DNA from: UBA12567 sp964598425
GTDB taxonomy: Bacteria > Planctomycetota > Phycisphaerae > Phycisphaerales > SM1A02
DNA: 43,507 bases
Reading direction: 5' to 3'
Assembly: GCA_964598425.1 (NCBI GenBank)
Contig: CAZRBV010000026.1
Coordinates: 1-43,507, forward strand
The notes under the pieces are model-generated. The model was not told the DNA's origin, ran no database searches, and was given only the letters and a program-made list of their open reading frames with translations. Shown here piece after piece: positions 16,714 to 25,243 of the stretch. How positions within the stretch are numbered: position 1 is the stretch's first letter; each line of letters opens with the position of its first letter. The translations under genes were made by a program, and so were the position numbers.

Positions 16714-17706
16714 ATGTTCCTTCTCAATCCCATTGCGAGACTGTACGGGGCCGCGGTGTCGGCCAGAAACCGTCGATTTGATCGGGGCCGCCGCGTGGTT
16801 GATGTGGGCGTTCCAGTTGTTTCGATTGGCAATGTGACAGCTGGCGGAACTGGCAAGACGCCTTGCGTGCAGTGGGTTGTCCGGACGTTGCAATCGGCCG
16901 GGCATGTGCCAGCGATTGCGATGCGGGGTTACGGAGCGGCGCGGGGCCAGGTGTCAGATGAGGCTGCGGAGCACATGAGGCTGCTGCCGGGTGTTCCTGT
17001 TCTCGCTCAGCCCGATCGATGTGCGGCGATCCGCCGGCACGTGCAGACGCATCCTGACTGCGATGTGGTTGTGCTCGATGACGGATTTCAGCACCGCTTC
17101 GTTACGCGGCAGGCTGATGTTGTGCTGGTGGATGCCAGGGAACCAATGTCGAAACAGCGACTGCTCCCGGCAGGTCGGCTCCGCGAGCCGTGGACATCGT
17201 TGCAGCGGGCGACCGCTGTTGTCATGACGCATGCCGAAGCTGTGAATGACGCGTTGGCGTCCGAGGTTGAGTCCGCTGCAGGCTCGCCACCGCTGGCGTG
17301 GTGCCGGCATGTGTGGACATCCATCGTGAGAGTGGACTCGGAGGGTATGACCGAGTTGCCGGTGTCCACACTCGGCGGATGCGCCGTCGTGACGAGGTTT
17401 GGAGTTGGATCTGCCACTGGAGTTCGCGAGCAGGCCCTTGACGCGGGCGCGACAATCGTGGCGGATGTGCCTGCAAGGGACCATGCTGCGGTGAAGCGGG
17501 CAGAAATGGGCCGTCTGGAGCAGGCTTCGACTGCCGCTGACGCGTTGCTTGTGACGGGCAAGGATTGGGCCAGTCTGAGCCCATTGGTAGACTGGGATCG
17601 GCTGCAGGTGCCGGTATTGATCCCTCGCCTTGAGATTGAGTTCGTGGCGGGCGAATCGCAATTCAAACGGCACATCCTCGCAGCGGTGGAACCGGAGCCT
17701 GTATGA
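16714..17706 (+). CDS. lpxK: Tetraacyldisaccharide 4'-kinase
   Basis: LpxK phosphorylates the 4' position of the lipid A disaccharide at the inner membrane, the sixth step of lipid A synthesis. The protein is 330 residues, normal length. The P-loop is SIGNVTAGGTGKTP at 37-50. AIAMRGYGAARGQVSDEA and VVLDDGFQHRFVTRQADVVLVDA match the conserved LpxK core, including the catalytic DDGFQH. It starts directly after the maf stop and ends overlapping the hldE start (ATGA). Its presence is direct evidence for lipid A and hence an outer membrane in this organism. Confidence 0.94.
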   Translation: MFLLNPIARLYGAAVSARNRRFDRGRRVVDVGVPVVSIGNVTAGGTGKTPCVQWVVRTLQSAGHVPAIAMRGYGAARGQVSDEAAEHMRLLPGVPVLAQPDRCAAIRRHVQTHPDCDVVVLDDGFQHRFVTRQADVVLVDAREPMSKQRLLPAGRLREPWTSLQRATAVVMTHAEAVNDALASEVESAAGSPPLAWCRHVWTSIVRVDSEGMTELPVSTLGGCAVVTRFGVGSATGVREQALDAGATIVADVPARDHAAVKRAEMGRLEQASTAADALLVTGKDWASLSPLVDWDRLQVPVLIPRLEIEFVAGESQFKRHILAAVEPEPV

Positions 17707-19175
17707 GCGATCTTCTGACAGCCTTGGCGGGGTTTGGGCCATTTCGAGTGCTTGTCGTCGGCGACTTCATGCTTGACGAACTCGTTCATGGTGATGCGTC
17801 ACGATTGAGCCCTGATGCGCCCGTGCCCGTGCTGACTGTGGATCACATCGAGCGGTGCGGCGGTGGGGCATCAAACGTCGCGGCGTGCCTTGCCGGTCTC
17901 GGGGGGCTCGTCCATTGCTGCGGCGTGATCGGCAGTGACGGCGACGGCAGTCACCTGATTCGCTCGTTGGAATCGAGCGGCTGCGCCGTCGATGGCCTGG
18001 TCCTGGACCCGGATCGTCCGACCACCGTCAAGCGAAATCTGGTCGGCCTCGCGCAGCATCGGCATCCTCAAAAAATGTTCCGCGTTGATATCGAGTCTTC
18101 GGCGCCGATATCCGCCCAGTCTCAGGATGCCTTGAAGCATCGGGTCGAGTCTTTGATGCCTGGGGTCGACGCCGTATGCATCGAAGACTATGGCAAGGGT
18201 GTGTGTACGCCTGAACGGTGCAGATCGGTGATTGCGTCCGCCCGCGCGGCGGGTATTCCGGTCTTGGTCGATCCGGCACATACAGATTGCTATCAGCAGT
18301 ATGCCGGTGCCACTGTGATGACCCCCAATCGCACTGAGGCGGCGCGGGCGTGTGCCCTGCTCCCTGGTGCCCCGAGCGACCCAGCCGCTATGGCGCGAGC
18401 CCTCGTCGAAGCGTGTGATCTGGAGGCTGTCGTGGTGACGCTTGATCGTCACGGCGCGATGCTGCTTGAGCGAGGCGGTGATCCGGAGCATGTGCCAACG
18501 CGACAGCGCGATGTGTACGACGTCACCGGCGCTGGTGACATGGTGCTCGCTGCAATGACGGCGGCTCGCTCGCATCGGCTGGGATGGCGCGAGGCTGTAG
18601 AACTGGCCAACGCGGCTGCTGGCCTGGAGGTCGAGACATTCGGCGCGCATCCGATTCCCCTCGCACGGATTGCTCAGGAAGTCATGCGTTTGCAGGATGG
18701 GCTGGAGGGCAAGGTTCGGTCCCTCAACAACCTTCTGCTGGAAGTGGCGGCCCACCGCGAGGCAGGGCATCGGATCGTCTTGACGAACGGGTGCTTTGAC
18801 GTGATTCACGCCGGTCATGTGACGTATCTGCGAGATGCGGCTGATCAAGGGGATGTTCTGGTTGTCGGCGTCAATTGCGATGACGAGGTCAGCCGCATGA
18901 AAGGGGCCGGGCGGCCGGTCTACACGCTTGAAGATCGCATGACCATTCTGTCAGAGCTCGCCTGCGTTGACTACGTGGTTTCGTTTGATACGCCGACGGC
19001 CCATGACCTGATCGAAGCAGTGCGGCCGGATGTGTACGTCAAGGGCGGGGATTATGCCCCTGCGGAGGTTGCGGAGTACGCAAGGCTGCGTGAATTGGGT
19101 ATTCCATGTGAAGTGCTGGCGCACCGGCCCGGGCTTGGAAGTACGGACATCGTTGATCACGTTCGCGGCGGCTGA
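17703..19175 (+). CDS. hldE: Bifunctional heptose-7-phosphate kinase / heptose-1-phosphate adenylyltransferase
   Basis: HldE makes ADP-heptose for the lipopolysaccharide core. The 490-residue protein has both domains in the usual order. The N-terminal PfkB/ribokinase-type kinase has GGGASNVA at 53-60 and the catalytic motif DVTGAGD at 273-279. The C-terminal nucleotidyltransferase domain has NGCFDVIHAGH at 362-372 with the HxGH site, followed by RPVYTLEDRMTILSEL and YVKGGDY. It is the last gene of the GT9-maf-lpxK-hldE cluster and converges with an unknown gene, the two stops lying in the arms of a small hairpin. Confidence 0.95.
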   Translation: MSDLLTALAGFGPFRVLVVGDFMLDELVHGDASRLSPDAPVPVLTVDHIERCGGGASNVAACLAGLGGLVHCCGVIGSDGDGSHLIRSLESSGCAVDGLVLDPDRPTTVKRNLVGLAQHRHPQKMFRVDIESSAPISAQSQDALKHRVESLMPGVDAVCIEDYGKGVCTPERCRSVIASARAAGIPVLVDPAHTDCYQQYAGATVMTPNRTEAARACALLPGAPSDPAAMARALVEACDLEAVVVTLDRHGAMLLERGGDPEHVPTRQRDVYDVTGAGDMVLAAMTAARSHRLGWREAVELANAAAGLEVETFGAHPIPLARIAQEVMRLQDGLEGKVRSLNNLLLEVAAHREAGHRIVLTNGCFDVIHAGHVTYLRDAADQGDVLVVGVNCDDEVSRMKGAGRPVYTLEDRMTILSELACVDYVVSFDTPTAHDLIEAVRPDVYVKGGDYAPAEVAEYARLRELGIPCEVLAHRPGLGSTDIVDHVRGG

Positions 19176-19188
19176 GCGGGCGTCAGCC
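19170..19188. other. Hairpin carrying both stop codons of a convergent pair
   Basis: GGCTGA, a seven-base loop GCGGGCG, then TCAGCC: a perfect 6-bp stem. One arm contains the TGA of hldE, the other the complementary stop of the minus-strand gene. Either RNA would end in this hairpin, but no T run follows on either side. Confidence 0.45.
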
Positions 19189-19821
19189 CTCGCTGATGAC
19201 TGCGTTGATGTCTGCCTCGGCGGTACCTGGATCCGTAATCGGCGAGGCAAACGGAATTCGCAGCACTGCAAAGCGAGTCCGAACATCAAGGCCGAGCGGA
19301 TCGACGCCGACCGCGCGGGGATCCTCTGCCTGCACGCCCAGCGTCCGTTGGATGGCGGTCTGCAGGACGCCGGCCGGCCCCCGATTGAGTGCTCCGCACA
19401 CCCTCGGTTCGACGGCGGCGAGTGGGTTCGGCTGCTGGAGGCTCGAACCGTCAAGGATGGCACCCTGAAATCGGGCCATGTCGATGTCAATGAGCGACCA
19501 CCGTGGGTGCTGCGGTGTGCCGTGGTAAATCTTCCACCGATCCGAGTTCGACTCAGCGCCCCCGATGGCCTCAAACTCAGAGAGCGACACCGCCATATCG
19601 AGGGAGGGGCTGTGTTCATCCGGAATGGCCATGGCGCAGTCCACGGCCTCCAGCATGGCCGCGGTGACGGCGGCAACGAGTCGCCCACATGGGGCCGGCG
19701 CAAATTTGATGGGTGTCGTAAGGGTGTCATGCCGCAGATCGGCCGTCGTCCACGCGCGAAGGGCGATTCTGGCATCGTGGGCGAGTTGTTCGGGCGTGCC
19801 GCCGCAGTCGTTCAGGCTCAT
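19183..19821 (-). CDS. Hypothetical protein, unrecognised
   Basis: A 212-residue soluble-looking protein without signal peptide or membrane segment. I do not recognise the family. Visible stretches that look structured are HDTLTTPIKFAP near the start, DRWKIYHGTPQHPRWSLIDID in the middle and VRTRFAVLRIPF near the end. The pattern of strands and an N-terminal TTPI could fit a flavin-type split barrel, but this is a guess. Among the open frames covering the locus it was chosen for its protein-like composition and for the stop codon placed symmetrically with that of hldE. The ATG is at 19821. Confidence 0.62.
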   Translation of the reverse strand: MSLNDCGGTPEQLAHDARIALRAWTTADLRHDTLTTPIKFAPAPCGRLVAAVTAAMLEAVDCAMAIPDEHSPSLDMAVSLSEFEAIGGAESNSDRWKIYHGTPQHPRWSLIDIDMARFQGAILDGSSLQQPNPLAAVEPRVCGALNRGPAGVLQTAIQRTLGVQAEDPRAVGVDPLGLDVRTRFAVLRIPFASPITDPGTAEADINAVISEG

Positions 19822-19965
19822 TCTGGCAGCCTATCGGCTGAGGGGGCGTGGTGGATGGCTCGCCATCGTCCTTCTGATGGCCAGGATCACCGATCAGGCG
19901 TGGAGGAAGTCAAGACATCGCCCCCGGAATGGTGGTAGGATCCTTGAGATGCGGTTTTTGCTACG

Positions 19966-19979
19966 CCAGCAGCTGCTGG
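19966..19979. promoter_or_regulatory. Perfect 14-bp palindrome, possible operator
   Basis: CCAGCAGCTGCTGG equals its own reverse complement. It lies about 180 bases before the start of the metalloprotease gene in the divergent intergenic region, where a dimeric repressor or activator could bind. Chance occurrence in GC-rich DNA is possible. Confidence 0.25.
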
Positions 19980-20149
19980 GGCACAGGCGGTCGCATCGTG
20001 CTGAGAGATCTGATCGATAGTTATTGACGTGATTGAGACCAATGAGGGCGTCCGAGCGGCGCTGCCAGAGCGGGTGAGCGTTTTCGGGGACGCCGGGCGG
20101 AGTGCCGGGTGTACGAGAATCTCCGCCTCAGGCGTATAGGGAAGTATTC

Positions 20150-20154
20150 AGGAG
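20150..20154 (+). promoter_or_regulatory. Ribosome binding site of the metalloprotease gene
   Basis: AGGAG stands seven bases before the ATG at 20162 and only one base before the ATG at 20156. This favours 20162, which begins directly with a typical signal peptide (MKLNGVLAAAGLLGL). Confidence 0.6.
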
Positions 20155-20161
20155 TATGGCG

Positions 20162-23100
20162 ATGAAACTCAACGGTGTGCTGGCGGCAGCTGGACTGCTC
20201 GGCCTGACAACTTCCTTTGCAACCGCCGAGGCTGACTTGACCGATGCTGGGTACGACGTTGTCACGGAGATGCTGCACTCTGGTGAGTGGGAAGTCCGTA
20301 CGAACTGGCCCCTTCCAAGCAACCGCGACATGCTGAACCGCGACGGCGAAGTGTTGTTTGTGCCGGTTACGGTACATGTGGTTCGATCTGATGTTGGTAC
20401 TGGTGGTGTCGACATCGCCAGCGTTGATGCCGCGATTGCTGATGCGAACGCCAAGTACAACGATCCGGAGGTCGGGAACTTCGGCTACAAGTTCTACCGT
20501 GAGTCAGTTGTGTTCCTCGATGATGATGACTTTTACTGGTTCCATCTGGATGGCGGCGAATTTGGCTCGCTTATTCAGCAGGGGCCGGTTCCGGGGACAG
20601 TGAACGCCTACTTCGTCCCGTTTTTCATCTCACAGCGAGACATCGCAGGCGTTTCGACAATGCCCTACAGCCAGGTTGGTGGCATGGCGATTCACAACGA
20701 AGGAACGGGGGCCTTTGCGCACGAGGTGGGACATTATCTGGGGTTGTTCCATCCCTTTGAATGGGAGACGTTTGGCGACGAGTGCGCCAGCGGCGATGGA
20801 TGCCAATTCAGTGGTGACTTGATCTGTGAAACGCCTGCAGACCCGGGGACCGGTTGGTGGGGGAACTTCAGGGAGCCAACCGGCTTGCCTGCGGGGTACT
20901 GCTACCGTTGCGGGACGGACTACGAGCACGATTGGGACCCCGGCGCAAACGATGGTCAGGGGGAAATGACAGATACTGATCCCTGGTGGGCTGACGTCGA
21001 TTGTGATGACATCGGTCCCGATTGCGAAACGCCGTTTGTCTGTGGCGAAGACGCACTCGTGAGCCACTTGTACCAGCCACTGACACACAATGTCATGTCG
21101 TACTACAACACCAGCAACCAGACCTTTGTCTCTGAGCAACTGAGCCTGTGCCGCGCGAACCTGCAGTTCTTTCTGGCTGATCACATCCGATCGGACACCG
21201 ACTGCAACGGCAACGACCTTCCTGACTCATTTGAAATCGAGTCGTTGTGGTACGAGACCGAGGACTGTGACGCCAATGGCCATCCCGATGATTGTGATAT
21301 CGCCGACAGCCCCGCGTTGGACTGTGACGAAGATGGCTTGATCGATGNNNNNNNNNNNNNNNNNNNNNNNNNNNNNNNNNNNNNNNNNNNNNNNNNNNNN
21401 NNNNNNNNNNNNNNNNNNNNNNNNNNNNNNNNNNNNNNNNNNNNNNNGACTGCGATGGCAACGGCCATCCCGATTCCTGTGACATTGAGGACAACCCGGT
21501 ATCAGACTGTGATGGGAACGATGTGTTGGATGTCTGCGAGGTCGCCAATGGCGATGTCGACTGTGATGGAAACAATCTGCCGGACAACTGCGATATCGAA
21601 GGGGATCAATTCCTTGATTGCAACGGCAATGGTGAATTGGACGCTTGTGAGATCGAGTCGGGATCCGTCACGGATTGCGATGGGAACCTGATTCCTGACT
21701 GGTGTGATCTTCAGGACGATCCGATCAACAATGACTGCGATGACAATGGCCTGTTTGATGCGTGTGAGATTGCGCAAGGCACCGCAACTGATTGCGACGG
21801 CAGCGGGGTGCTCGACAGGTGTGAACTTCTGCAGTTCCCGGATATCGACTGCAACGGCAACGGAGTCTTCGATGGCTGCGAAGTGGTTGATGGTCTGGCG
21901 ACCGATTGCGATGGCAACGATGTTCTGGATCAGTGTCAGATGAATGCTGACAGCGATCTGGACTGTAATCAGAATGGAACGCTGGACTCCTGCGAGATTG
22001 AGAATGGCACGTTGGAGGACTGCGACGGAAGCGGTGTTCCAGACATGTGCGAGGAATCGCTCGTTCGAGCCTATGGCCCTCTTGCGCCGCTCTCGCCTCC
22101 ATACCAGGCCCACTTTGCGTATTCGGTATCGCTGGGTGGAGCGTACGCGGTCTTTGGCATGCCTGGAGACAATGGAAATGCGACATCCTCGGGTGCTGCG
22201 AGCGTGTATCGCAGGCTTGACGCAGAAACATGGACCGCTGAAGCGACCCTTCGCATGGCGGGTGGGGGTTCGTATGACGAGCTTGGTACGGCGGTCGCCA
22301 TGGGCGATGAGTTTGTAGCCGCTGGTGCGCCGGGCGATGACAGCGGTGGCTCGAATGCGGGTAGTGTTGCCGTGTTCCGAAAGGGCGACGCAGGATGGAG
22401 CCAGGAGACTGTGCTGCAGGGCACTGATACGTCGTCAGGCGACAGGTTCGGAAGCGCCCTGAGTGTTTCAGGGAACACCCTTGTTGCGGGAGCACCGCTT
22501 GCGCAGGCATCAGATGTCAGCGGGCAGACTGGTGTTGTGTATGTCTTTGCAAGCGAAGATGGTGCCTGGAGTGAAGTGGCCAGATTGACTGCTGGTGGTG
22601 GGAGTGAAGGCGACTTCTTTGGATCGGCCACTGTGGTTGACGGCAGCAGGATCCTGATCGGTGCGCCACATGCCTATGCCAACGGCTCGCACGCCGGCCT
22701 CGCCTACGCCTACCGCTTTGATGGCGAGAATTGGAGCTATGACGGAACATTGGTGGATTCGTCACAGGATCAGTTCAACGCGTTCGGTACGGCGGTGGAT
22801 GTGGATGGGAACTGGGCTGCCGTTGGGGCGCCGGGAGCTGACGTCGCGGGCATCAATGCCGCTGGCGCTGCTGACATCTTTGAACGAACCGCGGGCGGAT
22901 GGACTCATCGATACCGCGTATCAGCCAGCGACCTTTCTGCGGACAGCGGGTTTGGTTCGCAGGTCTCGATTGAAGGCAACTTGCTCCTGGTTTCTGCCCC
23001 GTCGCATGATGGGCGGACAGAGTTGATCCCGAACTCTGGCGGCCTCTACGTGTTTACGAGGCAGGGAGACGCCTGGATTGAATCCGGCCTTGTGGCCTCA

Positions 23101-23598
23101 TTGAATCCGGACGTCGGCGCACGGTTCGGTGCGAGTCTGGCCGCAGCTGGCGCGTTGTCAGCCGTCGGTGCTCCATATGTTGACGGTGCGGTCGATGACA
23201 CGGGCGCTGCCTACATCTCGATCCAATTGGACTGCGATCAGAGTGGTCAGATGGATGTGTGCCAGATCGAGAGTGGCGGCGGCGACTGTGATGGCGATGG
23301 CATACTCGATACCTGCGCAGTTGCGATGGGGTTTGTCGACGACTGCAACTACAACGCGGTCCCTGACTCGTGCGACCTCATTGATATGCCCGAACTGGAT
23401 TTGAACGGCAACGGGGTCATCGATTCATGCGAGGGACCTGACGGGTTCCCCGGTGGCGAAGATGGCTTCACGACTGTTGATCTGATGTGGGTACTTGACC
23501 ATTGGGGCACGTCGAATGCTGACGCCGATCATGACGGTGACGGAGTCGTTGGCATCAGGGACCTGATCCTTGTCTTAATGGGTTGGCGAGGCGGCTGA
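20162..23598 (+). CDS. Secreted M43-like metalloprotease with Ca-binding-type repeats, FG-GAP propeller and dockerin-like end (spans scaffold gap)
   Basis: Signal peptide at residues 1 to about 23. A metzincin protease domain follows: HEVGHYLGLFH at 187-197 is the zinc motif and Met312 in HNVMSYY is the Met-turn, which together fit the M43/pappalysin-like family. Next come tandem D-C-[DN]-x-N-x-x-x-D-x-C-[ED]-[IV] repeats of 18-20 residues, then seven FG-GAP-like blades (FGxxxxxxG...VGAP), three to four more repeats, and a C-terminal dockerin-like pair ending in MGWRGG. The frame changes across the 100-N gap, but repeats of the same kind continue directly on both sides (frame 2 before, frame 1 after), so this is one gene with missing sequence, not two genes. 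At least 1,111 residues are visible. It probably acts outside the cell or on its surface; the substrate is unknown. Confidence 0.85.
21200..22053 (+). repeat. Tandem 54-60-base coding repeats (D-C-D-G-N type), broken by the gap
   Basis: At least twelve units of 18-20 residues with an Asp-rich loop and a Cys pair, e.g. DCDGNNLPDNCDIEG and DCNGNGELDACEIES. Units tend to alternate between PDxCDI and LDxCEI endings. The Asp/Asn spacing resembles thrombospondin type 3 or EF-hand calcium loops, so Ca2+ binding is likely (inference). A second block lies after the propeller at 23230-23433. Confidence 0.8.
21348..21447. other. Scaffold gap (100 N)
   Basis: Exactly 100 N, the usual placeholder for a gap of unknown size. 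For the frame to be kept between the flanking repeats, the true missing length must be 2 modulo 3, which 100 is not, so the apparent frame change is an artefact. The unit after the gap (GACTGCGATGGCAACGGCCA) closely resembles one before it near 21265, so repeat collapse is the likely cause. Confidence 0.95.
23230..23433 (+). repeat. Second block of D-C-D-G-N type coding repeats
   Basis: Units DCDQSGQMDVCQIES, DCDGDGILDTCAVAM, DCNYNAVPDSCDLID and DLNGNGVIDSCEG follow the FG-GAP blades and lead into the dockerin-like C-terminus (23461-23595). That end has TVDLMWVLDHWG and DHDGDGVVGIRDLILVLMGW. Confidence 0.75.
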
Positions 23599-23621
23599 TT
23601 CAAAGCCTTCCATGTTTCAAT

Positions 23622-23657
23622 CAGGCCGCATGCGAACAGGAGTTCGCGTGCGGCCTG
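23622..23657 (+). terminator. Strong hairpin after the metalloprotease gene
   Basis: CAGGCCGCATGCGAAC and GTTCGCGTGCGGCCTG form a 16-bp stem (one G-T wobble) around AGGA, followed by TTACCTT. It begins 24 bases after the metalloprotease stop. The tail is only moderately T-rich. The hairpin covers the first ATGs of the aroDE frame, arguing for a later aroDE start. Confidence 0.7.
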
Positions 23658-23671
23658 TTACCTTAGGGGGC

Positions 23672-25228
23672 GTGACGTTTGTAGCGGTACCGATTGGCGT
23701 GGCCGATGCCGGTGATCTCGGAGGCGCACTATCGAGAGCGGCGGTCGCCGTTCGTGATGGTGCGGACCTGATCGAGTGGCGACTTGACACGATTGCTGGA
23801 AGCAGTGCGGGTCGCGACGCGGCTTCGCGGTTGCTTGATGCGTCGGTGATTCCTTGCATTGTGACCGCGCGGGGCGCTGCCGAAGGGGGCGGCTGCGAAC
23901 TTGATGACGAGGCCTATGCGGCTTGGGTCAGCGATATGGCGGCAATGCCCTCGCCGCCGCAGTGGATCGATATCGAGTACGCCAAGTGGTCCAGGTCAGA
24001 TGCTGTTCGCATGGCCGGTGCCGCAGCTCGCGACTCCGGCACGCGGGTGCTGTGTTCCTTTCATGACTTTGAATCGCGACCGGCGGATCTCATCTCAAAG
24101 GCAGAAGCCATGCAGCGGGAGGCGTGCGATGCTGTCAAGCTTGTGTGGCGAGCGAGGTCAATCAGGGACTGCCTTGAGTGCCGCGATCTGCTGGCGCACA
24201 GCAGTCAACCGATGATCGCGCTGTGTATGGGATCAGCAGGACTGATGTCCCGGGTCATGGCGGGGGCTTGGGGCGCGATGGCGACATTCGCATCGGCCGA
24301 CTCAGACGCTGCAACCGCTCCAGGCCAACCGACGATCGGCGAGCTTCAGGGGCAATGGAGATTCAACTCGATTGATCGGGAAACGGTGCTGACCGGATTG
24401 GTGGGGGACCCGCTGGGGCACTCGCCGGGATTCGTGCTGCACAACAGGGCCTACGATGCAGGTGGCATCAACGCGGTGTACCTGCCGCTTCCGGTGGCTG
24501 CGGGCTGGGAACCCTTGAAGGCAAGTCTTGCGACCCTGATCGACGGCATGCCTGGCCGGTTTCGTGGTGTGTCTGTGACGATTCCACACAAACTCAATGC
24601 GCTGCGATTCGTTCGGGAGCGGGGCGGCACGATCTCTTCGATTGCAGAGGCGTGCGGGGCGGCCAACACCATTACTGTCACACGTGATGGATCGATCCAT
24701 GCCGACAACACGGACACGCGAGGCGTGATTGAACCACTCGAGGCAATGGGGGCGATGATCTCGGGAGGGCGGGCTGCTGTGCTCGGAGCGGGAGGCGTTG
24801 CCCGCGCGGCAGCGGCGGCGCTGCGACTGCAGGGGGCGGCTGTGCACGTGTTCAATCGCTCCCGCGAACGAGCGACGACGCTGGTAACGGATCTGGCTGA
24901 GCACAAGACGTGCTCAGGGTCAGGTTCGATTCAACTGGGTGAGGACTCTGACGGTCCATTTGATGTCATCGTTCAGGCCACTTCGGTCGGAATGGAAAAG
25001 GGCGACGCGGCTGGTCAACAGATCTTTGATGCGCTGGGGCTGGACGCAGAGGCCATGCTTGCATCACAGCCAGCGATGCTTGAAACGGTTTATGAGCCTG
25101 TTGAGACCGCGTTCGTGCAGGCTGGACGCGAGGCGGGCTGCCAGGTGGCGACCGGTGTTGACATGTGGCTTGCGCAAGCAGCGGCGCAGCAGGATATCTG
25201 GAGTGCAGCAGGGCAGGCGCGACGCTGA
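23672..25228 (+). CDS. aroDE: Bifunctional 3-dehydroquinate dehydratase (type I) / shikimate dehydrogenase
   Basis: A fused shikimate-pathway enzyme (steps 3 and 4). The N-terminal class I dehydroquinase domain has EWRLD, the His of CSFHDF and the Schiff-base Lys in DAVKLVW. The C-terminal shikimate dehydrogenase domain has GDPLGHSPGFVLHNRAY, the catalytic Lys in SVTIPHK, NTDTRG, and the NADP site GAGGVARAAAAAL with NRSRERA. ATGs at 23612 and 23630 are in frame, but both lie before or inside the strong hairpin at 23622-23657. The GTG at 23672 begins the first dehydroquinase strand (TFVAVPIG) and has AGG four bases upstream, so I prefer it with moderate confidence (518 residues). It converges with aroC. 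Confidence 0.9.
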   Translation: MTFVAVPIGVADAGDLGGALSRAAVAVRDGADLIEWRLDTIAGSSAGRDAASRLLDASVIPCIVTARGAAEGGGCELDDEAYAAWVSDMAAMPSPPQWIDIEYAKWSRSDAVRMAGAAARDSGTRVLCSFHDFESRPADLISKAEAMQREACDAVKLVWRARSIRDCLECRDLLAHSSQPMIALCMGSAGLMSRVMAGAWGAMATFASADSDAATAPGQPTIGELQGQWRFNSIDRETVLTGLVGDPLGHSPGFVLHNRAYDAGGINAVYLPLPVAAGWEPLKASLATLIDGMPGRFRGVSVTIPHKLNALRFVRERGGTISSIAEACGAANTITVTRDGSIHADNTDTRGVIEPLEAMGAMISGGRAAVLGAGGVARAAAAALRLQGAAVHVFNRSRERATTLVTDLAEHKTCSGSGSIQLGEDSDGPFDVIVQATSVGMEKGDAAGQQIFDALGLDAEAMLASQPAMLETVYEPVETAFVQAGREAGCQVATGVDMWLAQAAAQQDIWSAAGQARR

Positions 25229-25243
25229 TCGAACCCTCGATCA
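25226..25243. other. Hairpin carrying both stop codons of aroDE and aroC
   Basis: TGATCGA, loop ACCC, TCGATCA: a perfect 7-bp stem whose arms begin with the TGA of aroDE on the plus strand and the TGA of aroC on the minus strand. It could act as a shared bidirectional 3' end, although no T run follows. Confidence 0.5.

Larger units (their letters stand above)
19822..20161. other. 340-base intergenic region upstream of the metalloprotease gene
   Basis: Divergent space between the unknown gene and the secreted metalloprotease, with no supported gene. It contains the perfect 14-bp palindrome CCAGCAGCTGCTGG and a TTGACG at 20024-20029 without a matching -10. A promoter for the secreted protein must lie here, but I cannot place it. 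Confidence 0.45.

Noticed and set aside
19030..19938. 302-codon plus-strand frame overlapping the end of hldE
   Set aside because: Begins inside hldE and is antisense to the unknown minus-strand gene; composition typical of a shadow frame.
20102..20161. N-terminal extension of the metalloprotease to an earlier ATG
   Set aside because: It would place 20 residues before a classic signal peptide; AGGAG and the hydrophobic start favour 20162.
21448..23598. A separate gene or frameshift mutation after the N run
   Set aside because: The repeat type is the same on both sides; the frame difference is explained by the placeholder gap length.
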